A stretch of 64,000 nt of DNA from Ophiura sarsii (taxonomy: Eukaryota > Echinodermata > Ophiuroidea > Amphilepidida > Ophiuridae): contig CM069448.1 of the NCBI GenBank assembly GCA_035610835.1, positions 186,001 to 250,000 of the forward strand, written 5' to 3'. The translations under genes and the position numbers were made by a program. The notes below the pieces were generated by a model. The model had not been told where the DNA came from and did not search any database. It saw only the letters and a program-made list of their open reading frames with translations. Positions 21,101 to 29,639 of the stretch are shown piece by piece; within the stretch, counting starts at the first letter, position 1, and the number at the start of each line of letters is the position of its first letter.

Positions 21101-22552
21101 TAATGTAAGTTCATTTGGCTTATTTGCAGCACTGAGGTATGCAGGCAGAATTAATTAATTCCAGGCACAAAGGGTTAGTTACTAAACTATAGAGGAAAAT
21201 AAGACGTCACGCTAAGTTGTGACCAATCCCTATGCATTACATTCATACCAATCTGTTTGCAGATGACTTGGCAAGGACCCGTGCACACTCTCGCAGGATA
21301 GTGGGCCTATGCATTACATTCATACCAATCTGTTTGCAGATGACTTGGCAAGGACCCGTGCACACTCTCGCAGGATAGTGGGCCTATGCATTACATTCAT
21401 ACCAATCTGTTTGCAGATGATTTGGCAAGGACCCGTGCACACTCTTGCATTACATTCATACCAATCTGTTTGCAGATGACTTGGCAAGGACCCGTGCACA
21501 CTCTCGCAGGATAGTGCACCTATGCATTACATTCATACCAATCTGTTTGCAGATGACTTGGCAAGGACCCGTGCACACTCTTGCAGGATAGTGGGCACCA
21601 ATCCCTACGCATTACATTCATACCAATCTGTTTGCAGATGACTTGGCAAGGACCCGTGCACACTCTCGCAGGATAGTGGGCCTTGGAGTACCGGCTGTCA
21701 AGTTGACTATATCATCGACGATTATCCCACCCTGGCTAAACAATGTTGGAGCATAATCGCCATTGATCTGAAGATTCTTCCATGGTTGCGAAGTCATACT
21801 TGCAAGGGGTCTACGGGGTGCACACAAACGAAGGCAGAGGGGACGGGTTCTATATAAATGTAAGCAAGAAATAATAAAGTATAGTAGGATATTAACATGG
21901 AAACATTATACCACAAAACTGATATGCCAAATGCTGTATGAGTATGGCCCCAGCTCAGGTATATAAGAAGAGTCACATAAGACTCGATGAGTATCCACAC
22001 AATTACACAAATATGGAAGATTTGCATGTAATGTATGTGTGCTTTTAACACTTTCCACATGGCTATTATTAATTTTACCACATGTACAAAGCAGATTTTT
22101 CAGAAACCTTTCCCAACTTTGAAAGTCTTATTTCATGAATTACAGAAACAATACTAGGCATGTTTGCACTTATTTTAATGCATTTCTTATGGTGATTCTG
22201 AATATGGCAATAATTGTAACATTATTGAAACATTTGGTGAAAATGTGGAACTGTCGTCTGCAGACGACTGCCGTGTGTGGAAAGTGTTAAATACTGATGT
22301 GCATCTACAGTGAAATCATGCCTTGAGGAAGCCAAAGAGCTTGATAGTATGATTAATTTGCATGAACGATGTTTGTTCCTTCTATGAAGTGATCCTTCAT
22401 ACCAATCTCTTTATAGATGACTTAGTAAGAACTCTTGCACATTCTGCAAGGATATCACCACTTGGTGCACCAACTTCTAAGTTGACTGTGCCCTTGACGA
22501 ATGATCCTGTCTCACTAAATGCTGTTGGTGCGTAATCACTCCATCCTTCCAT
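5912..22552 (-). CDS. PLP-dependent class-I aminotransferase gene (2-aminoadipate/kynurenine aminotransferase-like), 3' part missing
   Basis: A multi-exon minus-strand gene for a fold-type I pyridoxal-phosphate aminotransferase. Such enzymes move the amino group of an amino acid to a 2-oxo acid; the substrate here cannot be read from the sequence. The order is exon 1 (three versions), exon 2 (14183-14301), exon 3 (12945-13099), exon 4 (11183-11344) and exon 5 (5912-6179). All junctions are GT-AG and the phases agree (0, 2, 1, 1). Family landmarks appear in order: VNL.VGTPS near the N-terminus, QYGNTKGDPKYR, AGATQGLYTL, DPTYF, YLVPTFHNPTG, FCDDVYNCLSW, and the PLP-lysine motif SFSKFMGPGLRLGW. 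About 315 codons are covered. The C-terminal third of a typical ~430-residue enzyme is not visible and probably lies left of the window. Introns are packed with transposons and arrays made from the gene's own exon ends. Confidence 0.88.
6185..6215. repeat. (GAAT)n microsatellite at the exon 5 acceptor
   Basis: A short GAATGAATGAATG run sits in the polypyrimidine position of the exon 5 splice acceptor (minus strand CATTCATTCATTCAACAG). Length change here could alter the acceptor tract. Confidence 0.7.
6601..7251. mobile_element. non-autonomous element with ...CTTTTTGACTCAGCCTG end
   Basis: The left end (AAAAAGAAGTTGTACGGG) and the right end (AAAACTTCTTTTTGACTCAG, then CCTG) are inverted. The element is related to 4800-5672 and shares its terminus with the 22654-25650 element. 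No intact frame. Confidence 0.5.
7545..7958. mobile_element. MITE, GGCCAAAAA...TTTGGCC, TTA target duplication
   Basis: TIRs contain GGCCAAAAAAAAAAAA and ATATTGGCGTAAC, mirrored by GTTACGCCAATAT and TTTGGCC. TTA flanks both sides (7542-7544 and 7959-7961). The interior is homopolymer-rich with GGGTCGGGCG motifs. A TWA duplication is typical of PIF/Harbinger. A relative lies at 40497-40862. Confidence 0.8.
8101..8376 (-). mobile_element. tRNA-derived SINE, copy 1
   Basis: The minus strand holds a tRNA-like head with A box TGGCGCAGTTGG and B box GGTTCAAACCC at tRNA spacing. A tail continues to AACCCTAACCCACCCGG (minus-strand 3' end, at 8101). The anticodon arm resembles glycine tRNA but cannot form a good cloverleaf, so this is not a functional tRNA. 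The second copy lies 60 bp away. Confidence 0.8.
8436..8712 (-). mobile_element. tRNA-derived SINE, copy 2
   Basis: Nearly identical to copy 1 over ~275 bp, in the same orientation, with the same A and B boxes. Both copies end at GGGCTGTAAGGGTTAA on the plus strand. The near-identity suggests recent tandem duplication or two recent insertions. Confidence 0.8.
9155..9545. mobile_element. foldback (hairpin) element, copy 1
   Basis: Left arm (GAATGAATTGAAAC-like core, AATGTATTATGATATTCAAA, GTTCATGGTTTG) is mirrored by CAAACCATGAACTTTGAATA and TCATAATACATTGTTTATAT. Arms are about 110-140 bp around a ~55 bp loop. A more complete relative lies at 57540-58062. An open frame overlapping at 8915-9220 is not a gene. 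Confidence 0.75.
9553..10262. mobile_element. foldback element with ACAGGGTGTCCCAG end
   Basis: Two ~200 bp inverted arms. Left: GTGTTCATCTTCACAATGAT and GTGAACATGGGGAGGTC; right: GACCTCCCCATGTTCAC and AAAGATGAACAC. The terminus ACAGGGTGTCCCAGAATG is typical of TA-targeting elements; the right end looks truncated. Confidence 0.65.
10941..11254 (-). repeat. 77 bp minisatellite: exon 4 3' end + GTAAG donor, 4 units
   Basis: GGCCATAC anchors lie exactly 77 bp apart (10956, 11033, 11110, 11187). On the minus strand a unit is 72 nt of exon 4 (coding GTPFRSMIYLVPTFHNPTG and CMAP) plus the five intron bases GTAAG, then the next unit starts. The exon-proximal unit (11183-11254) is the genuine exon end. 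Donor CCAGGTAAG is kept in units at 11183, 11106 and 10952, while the unit at 11029 has lost it (CACAGGAGA). Because 77 is not a multiple of three, use of distal donors would shift the frame. Confidence 0.9.
11183..11344 (-). CDS. aminotransferase exon 4
   Basis: Acceptor TTTGTGAAACAG precedes TTCCAACTG. The exon reads VPTDDKGMDMEALERLMLEY, then KDKRKTQVTEGTPFRSMIYL, then VPTFHNPTGRCMAP. FHNPTG is the conserved NPTG segment of class-I aminotransferases. It enters in phase 1, completing the Val codon from exon 3, and leaves in phase 1 at the first of several repeated GTAAG donors. Confidence 0.92.
11735..12034. mobile_element. pogo/Tigger-like MITE (300 bp), TA target duplication
   Basis: Ends are CAGTCCAACCCCAGTTATCC and GGATAACCGAGGTCCTACTG, flanked by TA on both sides. 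CAGT...ACTG ends with a CCCGGTTATCCGGA-like TIR are characteristic of pogo-type elements. A conserved interior with inverted GGATAA motifs, no transposase. Confidence 0.8.
12049..12486. mobile_element. MITE with GTGATGC...GCATCAC ends
   Basis: TIRs GTGATGCGATCTGTGAAAAC and GTTTTCACAGATGGCATCAC bound a ~438 bp AT-rich interior with no coding potential. Confidence 0.7.
12945..13099 (-). CDS. aminotransferase exon 3
   Basis: Acceptor TTTTCTTTTATCAG precedes GGACGATTTG; donor is CCTG followed by GTAAGTTTT. The exon encodes DDLFCTAGATQGLYTLSSLL, then FQAGDVVFVEDPTYFLAL, ending at LQLVP. AGATQGL is the cofactor-phosphate loop region and EDPTYF the usual strand after it. The first base completes the lysine codon left open by exon 2 (phase 2); it leaves in phase 1. 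Confidence 0.93.
14183..14301 (-). CDS. aminotransferase exon 2
   Basis: Acceptor TTTGTACTTTCCAG precedes GCTGAGGAGG; donor GATAA followed by GTAAGATAG. The exon encodes AEEAEAQGDLLQYGNTKGDP, then KYRTELATFLTKQYGSPVD. QYG....G.P..R..LA.FL is the N-terminal signature of this aminotransferase family. It enters in phase 0, matching all three candidate first exons. Confidence 0.93.
14401..14892. mobile_element. piggyBac-like MITE (TTAA target)
   Basis: TTAA at 14397-14400 and 14893-14896 flank ends TCCTTTGAACCCG and CGGGTTCAAAGGG. A perfect internal hairpin CCGATAGGTTGACCTATCGG (read inverted) lies near the left end. TTAA duplication and CCCTTTGAACCC ends fit piggyBac-type MITEs. It lies in intron 1. 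Confidence 0.8.
14900..16870. other. intronic DNA, no gene recognised
   Basis: It contains a 110-codon plus-strand open frame at 15204-15536 with no recognisable family, and a two-copy ~48 bp duplication at about 15767-15840 (AATAGACCATGTCACCCG). Nothing else was seen. Confidence 0.4.
16872..18566. mobile_element. Tc1-like element rearranged into a ~1.7 kb hairpin
   Basis: Ends CAGTTAAGCCCACAATTATT and AATAATTGTGGGCTTAACTG are flanked by TA (16870-16871 and 18567-18568). Both halves are inverted copies of the same Tc1 transposon 5' half, meeting near 17.7-17.75 kb. The right half (minus, 17734-18144) keeps an open transposase N-terminus with the helix-turn-helix region (AHKEGNGYRAISKQFQV, RKPAVSPCLARKVLRKANNN). 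The left half (plus, 17294-17700) is the same region broken by stops. The DDE catalytic part is absent, so the element cannot encode an active transposase. Confidence 0.88.
17734..18144 (-). pseudogene. Tc1 transposase N-terminal fragment
   Basis: A 136-codon frame starting MAKKIKYFCVHIV. It resembles Tc1/mariner transposase DNA-binding domains: an HTH with YRAISKQFQVQESTI and a second HTH with GCSRKPAVSPCLARKV, up to GRPGKTLLLERDTEK. It then runs into the inverted copy, losing the DDE domain. Normal length is about 340 residues. It is not a host gene. Confidence 0.85.
18662..18856 (-). CDS. aminotransferase exon 1c (candidate first exon)
   Basis: From ATG at 18856 (context GCAAGTATGACAAC) to donor GACTG followed by GTATGATA. 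It encodes 65 residues ending VVNLKVGTPSNTIL, RECSRVLARSSAKRL, in phase 0 with exon 2. VNL.VGTP is the typical start of this family. It is the copy closest to exon 2 and a paralogue of exons 1a and 1b. Confidence 0.8.
19402..20640. repeat. 59 bp minisatellite, exactly 21 units
   Basis: A unit TAGATGACCATTTAGGTCAC, CGCCCACCCTCCTCTCAGGT, GGTTCAATCATTAGCATCC is repeated head to tail. The span of 1239 bp is exactly 21 x 59, so no indels have accumulated. Variation is limited to a few point changes (CAGGTGG/CAGATGG/CTGGTGG; AGGTCA/ATGTCA). It lies between first exons 1b and 1c. Each unit carries the inverted pair TGACCATTTAGGTCA. Confidence 0.95.
20812..20825. repeat. poly-C tract
   Basis: A short homopolymer of C. 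Confidence 0.9.
21231..21682 (-). repeat. 77 bp minisatellite: exon 1b 3' end + GTATG donor, ~6 units
   Basis: TATGCATTACATTCATACC anchors are 77 bp apart (21231, 21308, 21385), then one 59 bp unit, 77 and 85 bp. On the minus strand each unit is ~59 nt of exon 1b (encoding TILRECARVLAKSSANRL, partly) plus ~18 nt of intron beginning GTATGAATG. The uppermost unit is the real exon 1b end. Each unit therefore repeats the splice donor. Confidence 0.9.
21624..21797 (-). CDS. aminotransferase exon 1b (candidate first exon)
   Basis: From ATG at 21797 (GCAAGTATGACTTC, the same context as exon 1c) to donor GATTG followed by GTATGAATG. It encodes 58 residues ending VNLTAGTPRPTILRECARVL, AKSSANRL, in phase 0. 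It is directly followed by the array of its own 3' end. Confidence 0.8.
22403..22552 (-). CDS. aminotransferase exon 1a (candidate first exon)
   Basis: From ATG at 22552 to donor GATTG followed by GTATGAAGG: 50 residues beginning MEGWSDYAPTAFSETG and ending VNLEVGAPSGDILAEC, ARVLTKSSIKRL. Phase 0, compatible with exon 2. It is the most distal of the three copies and is not followed by an array. Confidence 0.75.
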
Positions 22553-23424
22553 GGTAAGGCCAAGGGTGTGACTTAATAGTCCTGTATCTATCTTTCAAAT
22601 GCACCTCTTAAAAATCAGATAACAACACACATACAGAGAAATAAAACATCATACAGGGTGAGTCAAAAAAAAGTGTACCCTAATTGAAAAAATCAACAAA
22701 AATAAAAACATTTGACCACAAAATCAAGGCAAACAAAACTTTAAATGATTGCGTCATTTCTTTGCTACCATCTGGAAAAAAAATCACGCTATTTGATGAT
22801 ACCGTTAAGTAAATATGACTATTTCTGTACAGGAGCTGTTTTTTTACCTAAAACACGGTTTTTAATTTCAAGCTTAACGAGCTTAATAATGTTTACTAGG
22901 ATTATGATGTAAAGCATTACACATCTTGTTTATTAAAAGAATTAAGTAGACAATACACTTGTTCAAAATTGTCTCCTAATAGATTAAAACAATAGACAGC
23001 TTTAAGGCCTATTTATGACACAATTACCACTCTTTAATCATTTCATAACAAAGGAATTGATCCTTTCGCTGTCGGTATTGTATTTTTTTATTGGTCGTAT
23101 CTTATGAAATATAATGGTCAAGATCTGGAAAGCGTGTTCGGACGTTAAATTGGTCACTTTTATTCAAAACAGTGTCAAATAAGTTTCCCTCAACCAATCT
23201 AAACCAGATAAAATTCATATTAAAGGTAATTGATTTGTCTTTATACCGTAGTATATTGTTTTGAAAACAAACGAATACTTTTTCTAAAAACAAGGCGGTT
23301 CTCGAACGGCGCGTCTCGCCTGTTCATCAAAAGTGACTTGAAAGAAATGATGATGAAACATATGATACAATGTAGCACTGTCACAGAGGTATGCATTGTA
23401 GTTAATGCAAGGGATGTAATGCCT

Positions 23425-25480
23425 TGAAAAATGTAATCAACAAAAAGAACACACCAACCCCCTTCCCTACACCAAATCACATCAAGATAGGCCTTACAGA
23501 TCTTATTTGACCCCAGATGACCTCTCATGACCTTGAAAATTTAATCAGCAAAAAGAACACACCAACCCCCTTCCCTCCACCAAATCACATCAAGATAGGC
23601 CTTACAGATCTTATTTGACCCCAGATGACCTCTGATGACCTCGACAAATTAATCAACAAAAAGAACACACCATCCCTCTTCCGTCCACCAAATCCCATCA
23701 AGATAGGCCTTACGGATCTTATTTGACCCCAGATGACCTTGAATGACCTCCGATGACCTTGAAAATTTAATCAGCAAAACGAATACACCACCCCCCTTCC
23801 CTCCACCAAATCCAATCAAGATAGGCCTTACTGATCTATTTGACCCCATATTTGACCCCCGATGTCCCCGAAAAATTAATCAACAAAAAGAACACACCAC
23901 CCCCCTTCCCTCCACCAAATCCCATCAAGATAGGCCTTACTGATCTATTTGACCCCATATTTGACCCCCGATGACCCCGAAAAATTAATCAACAAAAAGA
24001 ACACACCACCCCTCTTCCGTCCACCAAATCCCATCAAGATAGGCCTTACTGATCTATTTGACCCCATATTTGACCCCCGATGACCTCGAAAAATTAATCA
24101 ACAAAAAGAACACATCATCCCTCTTCCGTCCACCAAATCCCATCAAGATAGGCCTTACTGATCTATTTGACCCCATATTTGACCCCTGATGACCCCGAAA
24201 AAATAATCAACAAAAAGAACACCCCATCCCTCTTCCGTCCACCAAATCCCATCAAGATAGGCCTTACTGATCTATTTGACCCCATATTTGACCCCGATGA
24301 CCCCGAAAAATTAATCAACAAAAAGAACACACCATCCCTCTTCCGTCCACCAAATCCCATCAAGATAGGCCTTACTGATCTATTTGACCCCATATTTGAC
24401 CCCTGATGACCCCAAAAAATTAATCAACAAAAAGAACACACCACCCCCTTCCCTCCACCAAATCCCATCAAGATAGGCCTTACTGATCTATTTGACCCCA
24501 TATTTGACCCCCAATGACCCCGAAAAATTAATCAACAAAAAGAACACACCACCCCCCTTTCCTCCACCAAATCCCATCAAGATAGGCCTTACTGATCTAT
24601 TTGACCCCATATTTGACCCCAATGACCCCGAAAAATTAATCAACAAAAAGAACACACCATCCCTCTTCCATCCACCAAATCCCATCAAGATAGGCCTTAC
24701 TGATCTATTTGACCCCATATTTGACCCCCGATGACCCCGAAAAATTAAGAACAAAAAGAACACACCATCCCCCTTCCCTCCACCAAATCCAATCAAGATA
24801 GGCCTTATGGATCTTATTTGACCCCCGATGACCTTGAATGACCTCTGATGACCTTGAAAATTTATTCAGCAAAAAGAACACACCACTCCCCTTCCCTCCA
24901 CCAAATCTCATCAATATAGGCCTTACTGATCTATTTGACCCCATATTTGACCCAGATGACCTCTGGTGACCTTGAAAATTTAATCAACAAAAAGAACACA
25001 CCATCCCTCTTCCCTCCACCAAATCCCATCAAGATAGGCCTTACTGATCTATTTGACCCCATATTTGACCCCCGATGACCTTGAATGACCTCCGATGACC
25101 TTGAAAATGTAATCAGCAAAAAGAACACACCACCCCCTTCCCTCCACCAAATCCCATCAAGATCGGCCTTACGGATCTTATTTGACCGCATATTTGACCC
25201 CGATGACCTTGAATGACCTCCAATGACCTTGAAAATCTAATCAGCAAAAGAACACCCCACCCCCTTCCCTGACATCAAGTCCCATCAAGATAGGCCTTAC
25301 GGATCTCTAGATATCGCGTCACAACGCGTCTCAAAAGTTTTAAGCATATTTGACCCCGATGACCTTGTATGACCCCCGATGACCTTGAAAAATTAATCAG
25401 CAACAGAACGCACCACCCCCCTTCCCTCCACCAAGTCCCATCACGATAGGCCTTGCGGATCTCCAGATATCGCGTCACAA
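23425..25480. repeat. ~108-120 bp satellite, ~19 units, inside the TIR element
   Basis: Each unit contains AATCAACAAAAAGAACACAC, then CCACCAAATCCCATCAAGAT, AGGCCTTACTGATCTATTTG and several TGACCCC/TGACCTTGA motifs. Unit length varies because the number of TGACC-type submotifs differs. Many units remain open in frames of both strands, giving spurious repetitive proteins. Confidence 0.92.
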
Positions 25481-25502
25481 AGGTATTTCTTAGCACACGG
25501 CG

Positions 25503-25556
25503 GACGGCATACGGCATACGGCATACGGCATACGGCATACGGCATACGGCATCCGG
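25503..25556. repeat. (GGCATAC)n 7 bp microsatellite
   Basis: About six consecutive GGCATAC units flanked by GGCGGAC variants. Confidence 0.9.
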
Positions 25557-26216
25557 CGGACAGAAATAGTGATAACATAGTCTCTTTCTGATTACATCAG
25601 GCGAGACAAAAATCGCTGAAGTTGAGTACACTTTTTTTTGACTCACCCTGTATTTATTTCAAGATAATCAAGATAAATAAATAATGCTTTTGTAAATAAT
25701 GCTATTGGACACATCAAACTGTTCATCCTCTGATCACAAGGAGCAAATTGAAGCAAGTTAATGGTTGTATTGTATATCCACCGGGTATTAGTTTCAGAGA
25801 TAAGGTAAAATCGGTCAAAGGTTTACATTTCTCTAAATTTCTTTGTCCAGGGGCAGCGCCAGGGTGCTACGTAGGGTAGGGTAGTTGACTTTATAGACCT
25901 TTTGTAATTTCATTGTCACACAATCGAACAGCACCCTCTGATACTTCACCTTGCTGAAAACCGCTCCTATCCAAGAACAGCCCAATACAAGGTCTTCTGA
26001 CATTCGATCTACGGCAGAACGGCGCTTTAAGCACACTTGGGACGATGCTTTTGATGCACAATTCATGTTACACCCCTAATGCACTAATATTGAATTTGAC
26101 GTCTGTACATTTAGAAACATGTGAAGGTGATATCTCTGTATCTGGGTAAGAGTTTATAGTTTATTGTAAAAAAGATCAAATTAACTGTCCTTGTATGAAC
26201 ATATCACGCGATATTG

Positions 26217-26566
26217 AAACTTGACAGCTGTTATACTCGTATGCTGAGGGCTGTCCTCAACATTCACTGGAAGCAACATACAACTAACACAGAGCTGTAT
26301 GGAGACCTCCCCAAAATCACCCAAAGATAAGGGATAGAAGGACAAGATACTCAGGCCACTGCTCTAGGAGTCAAGAATGTGTGTCAAAGCTGGTTCACTG
26401 GAGACCAAAGCGTGGGAGAAGAAAACCTGGAAGACCTGCCCTAACTTACATCGATGTGCTAAAACAGGATACTGGTTTGGATGTCGGAGACTTAAAAACT
26501 GCAATGCAGGACAGGAAAGTGTGGAGAGCCATTGTAGATCATGAACACAGCTCGAATTAAGCAAGC
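26217..26566 (+). pseudogene. LINE 3' fragment (same family as 58079-61195)
   Basis: Plus-strand copy of the C-terminal ~115 codons of the LINE ORF: MLRAVLNIHWKQHTTNTELY and GDLPKITQ, then frameshifts and stops, followed by sequence matching ..HRRSRPALTYIDVLKQDTG. It is 5'-truncated, as usual for target-primed reverse transcription. Similarity to the intact copy ends within about 5 bases after the stop codon. Confidence 0.9.
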
Positions 26567-27019
26567 AATATTGAAAGATAAGAAATAGCATGGAAATAGT
26601 CACATGTGGAAATGTAGCTATATCTCTAAGGAAAATATTTTGGGCGAGGATCAAGACTTACTCCTAAAACTGCAATTTTAGACTGAACGGCGGCTATCTA
26701 TTGCTAGAAAATAGCCATTTTGAATTATCTCAAAATTCGAGGAAGACGTATATAAATATTCATATACTTTGTATTTATCGTGTCTATCATTGGTCAATTT
26801 TAATCCACCGCAAAATCCATCACGAACAATTTGCTCATTACGCGTTCATCCAGTTTTTTGATGTAGCACAGTATGTAACAGTATAGGGAGGTCGAAAAGT
26901 TCAAATCTGTGTAAGTAGACCCCTTTTCTCGAGTTAGGTGCGGTATTGTAACTTTTGTGTATTATTTTAGATAATTAGGATAATTTGTGTGTTAAAGTAT
27001 AGGGTAAAAAATCCGCTAA

Positions 27020-28822
27020 TTTAGATATTTACAACTTCATTTTAGCTATTACGCTAATTTGGACTTAGAATTTTTTGAAATTTTTGAAACTCTTTTATAT
27101 GAAAGTAGGCGCTAATAAGATATTAGCGGCTAATCAGCTATTATCTTAATAGCGAGAATATCCGATATTACGCTAATTTGGACTTAGACTTTTAAATTTT
27201 TGAAACTCTTTTATATGAAAGTAGACGCTAATAAGATATTAGCGGCTAATCAGCTATTATCTTAATAGCGAGAATATCCGATAGTACGCTAATTTGGACT
27301 TAGAGTTTTTTTTAAAATTTATTGAAACTCTTTTATATGAAAGTAGGCGCTAATGAGATATTAGCGGCTAATCAGCTATTATCTTAATAGCGAGAATATC
27401 CGATATTACGCTAATTTGGACTTAGACTTTTTGGAAATTATTTTTTTATATTTTTTTTATGAAAGTAGACGCTAATAAGATATTAGCGGCTAATCAGCTA
27501 TTATCTTAATAGCGAGAATATCCGATATTACGCTAATTTGGACTTAGAGTTTTTTTGAATTTTTTGAAACTCTTTTATATGAAAGTAGGCGCTAATAAGA
27601 TATTAGAGGCTAATCAGCTATTATCTTAATAGCGAGAATATCCGATATTACGCTAATTTGGACTTAGACTTTTTGGAAATTTTTGAATTTGGACTTAGAG
27701 TTTTTTGGAAATTTTTGAAACTCTTTTATATGAAAGTAGACGCTAATAAGATATTAGCGGCTAATCAGCTATTATCTTAATAGCGAGAATATCCGATAGT
27801 ACGCTAATTTGGACTTAGAGTTTTTTTTAATTGATTGAAACTCTTTTATATGAAAGTAGGCGCTAATGAGATATTAGCGGCTAATCAGCTATTATCTTAA
27901 TAGCGAGAATATCCGATATTACGCTAATTTGGACTTAGACTTTTTGGAAATTATTATTATGTTTTTTTTATGAAAGTAGGCGCTAATCAGATATTAGCGG
28001 CTAATCAGCTATTATCTTAATAGCGAGAATATCCGATATTACGCTAATTTGGACTTTGAGTTTTTTTGAAATTTTTGAAACTCTTTTATATGAAAGTAGG
28101 CGCTAATAAGATATTAGCGGCTAATCAGCTATTATCTTAATAGCGAGAATATCCGATATTACGCTAATTTGGACTTAGACTTTTTGGAAATTATTTTAAT
28201 TTTTTTTTATGAAAGTAGGCGCTAATAAGATATTAGCGGCTAATCAGCTATTATCTTTATAGCGAGAATATCCGATATTACGCTAATTTGGACTTAGAGG
28301 TTTTTTGAATTTATTGAAACTCTTTTATATGAAAGTAGGCGCTAATAAGATATTAGCGGCTAATCAGCTATTATCTTAATAGCGAGAATATCCGATATTA
28401 CGCTAATTTGTACTTAGACTTTTTGGAGAAAATTTTTTTACATTTTTTTTATGAAAGTAGGCGCTAATAAGATATTAGCGGCTAATCAGCTATTATCTTA
28501 ATAGCGAGAATAGCCGATATTACGCTAATTTGGACTTAGAGTTTTGTTTGAAATATTTGAAACTCTTTTATATGAAAGTAGGCGCTAATCAGATATTAGC
28601 GGCTAATCAGCTATTATCTTAATAGCGAGAATATCCGATAATAACGCTAATTTGGACTTGGACTTTTTGGAAATTATTTATTTTATTTTTTTATGAAAGA
28701 AGCCGCTAATAAGATATTAGCGGCTAATCAGCTATTATCTTAATAGCGAGAATATCCGATATTACGCTAATTTGGACTTAGAGTTTTTTTGAATTTATTG
28801 AAACTCTTTTATATGAAAGCCC
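27020..28822 (+). repeat. left-arm satellite, ~15 units of ~120 bp in alternating A/B types
   Basis: GAAAGTAG anchors recur every 116-122 bp (27101, 27217, 27339, 27461, 27581, 27732, 27852, and so on to 28814). The conserved half is GCTAATAAGATATTAGCGGC and TAATCAGCTATTATCTTAAT. The variable half alternates between type A (TTTGAAACTCTTTTATATG) and type B (GACTTTTTGGAAATTATTTT), giving a ~241 bp higher-order dimer over most of the array. Confidence 0.9.
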
Positions 28823-29639
28823 GGATTTAGTCCCGTTTGGGTTTCAAATTCAATATTATAAAGACGAATAATATACGTTAAGGGCACACAAGGTGGGAGA
28901 GAAAAAGATTGCTCCAGAATTTAATCTTGTGCATTCGAGATGCTTTTGACCATCACACTTTGATGCTACCGCATAATACCTTTGAACTAATTTGGCTCTC
29001 CGAACAATGTGCGATTGATCCACCCCTAATTTGACTGGAGAAAATATATCTTCCTATTACCTTTCCTGATTCGGCCAACGACTTCATGTTAGGCCAAATA
29101 AAAAAATAAACATGTTTAGCGTCCTGACATTAACAAACAAAACTTATGACTGAAATAATGAGAACAGAAAAGCAATTTCACATTTTACGCAGACCCAAAC
29201 AAAGGAAACGGGAGGCTAAACATGTTTTTATTTTGCTTATAGATAAAGAACGACGCAGCACTCGTACTTCATGTATTTTGGTAACGTTCTTGTGTTTAAA
29301 TTTCAAAATGAAATGGTTTACATCAACATGATAAAGGCAACATTTACACTTTTACACATGCTACAAATCGTGCAGGCATGTTTAAAGCGTTTTAGAACAA
29401 TCCATACCCACAGTTATTCTTTTGCTCATTGAATGCATGAGATACATACTCATCCAACCAGGGCTTAAAATACTTTTGGGGCTGAGGAATAGGTTTAGCA
29501 AATTCTGTCAAAAATCGCCCCTTTTAGTATATGTTACCATTTCATAGCACACGTGACATATTTTCGGCATTAGTGTAACAATGTTAATTTAAAGTGTAAT
29601 CCGTAAATAAATCTTAGTTTATAATGATTGATTTTCAAT

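Larger units (their letters stand above)
22654..25650. mobile_element. 3.0 kb TIR element carrying a satellite array, TA target
   Basis: Ends CAGGGTGAGTCAAAAAAAAG (then TGTAC) and its inverse GTACACTTTTTTTTGACTCA (then CCCTG) are flanked by TA (22652-22653 and 25651-25652). Left part 22.68-23.42 kb is unique AT-rich DNA. The rest is almost wholly a ~110 bp satellite. No transposase frame was recognised. The same terminus occurs at 5672, 7251 and 49488. Confidence 0.8.

Noticed and set aside
23743..25191. Repetitive proteins encoded by both strands (TDLFDPIFDP and GSNRSVRPILMGFGG types)
   Set aside because: They are translations of the ~110 bp satellite, which happens to be open in several frames; no start, splice or composition evidence.
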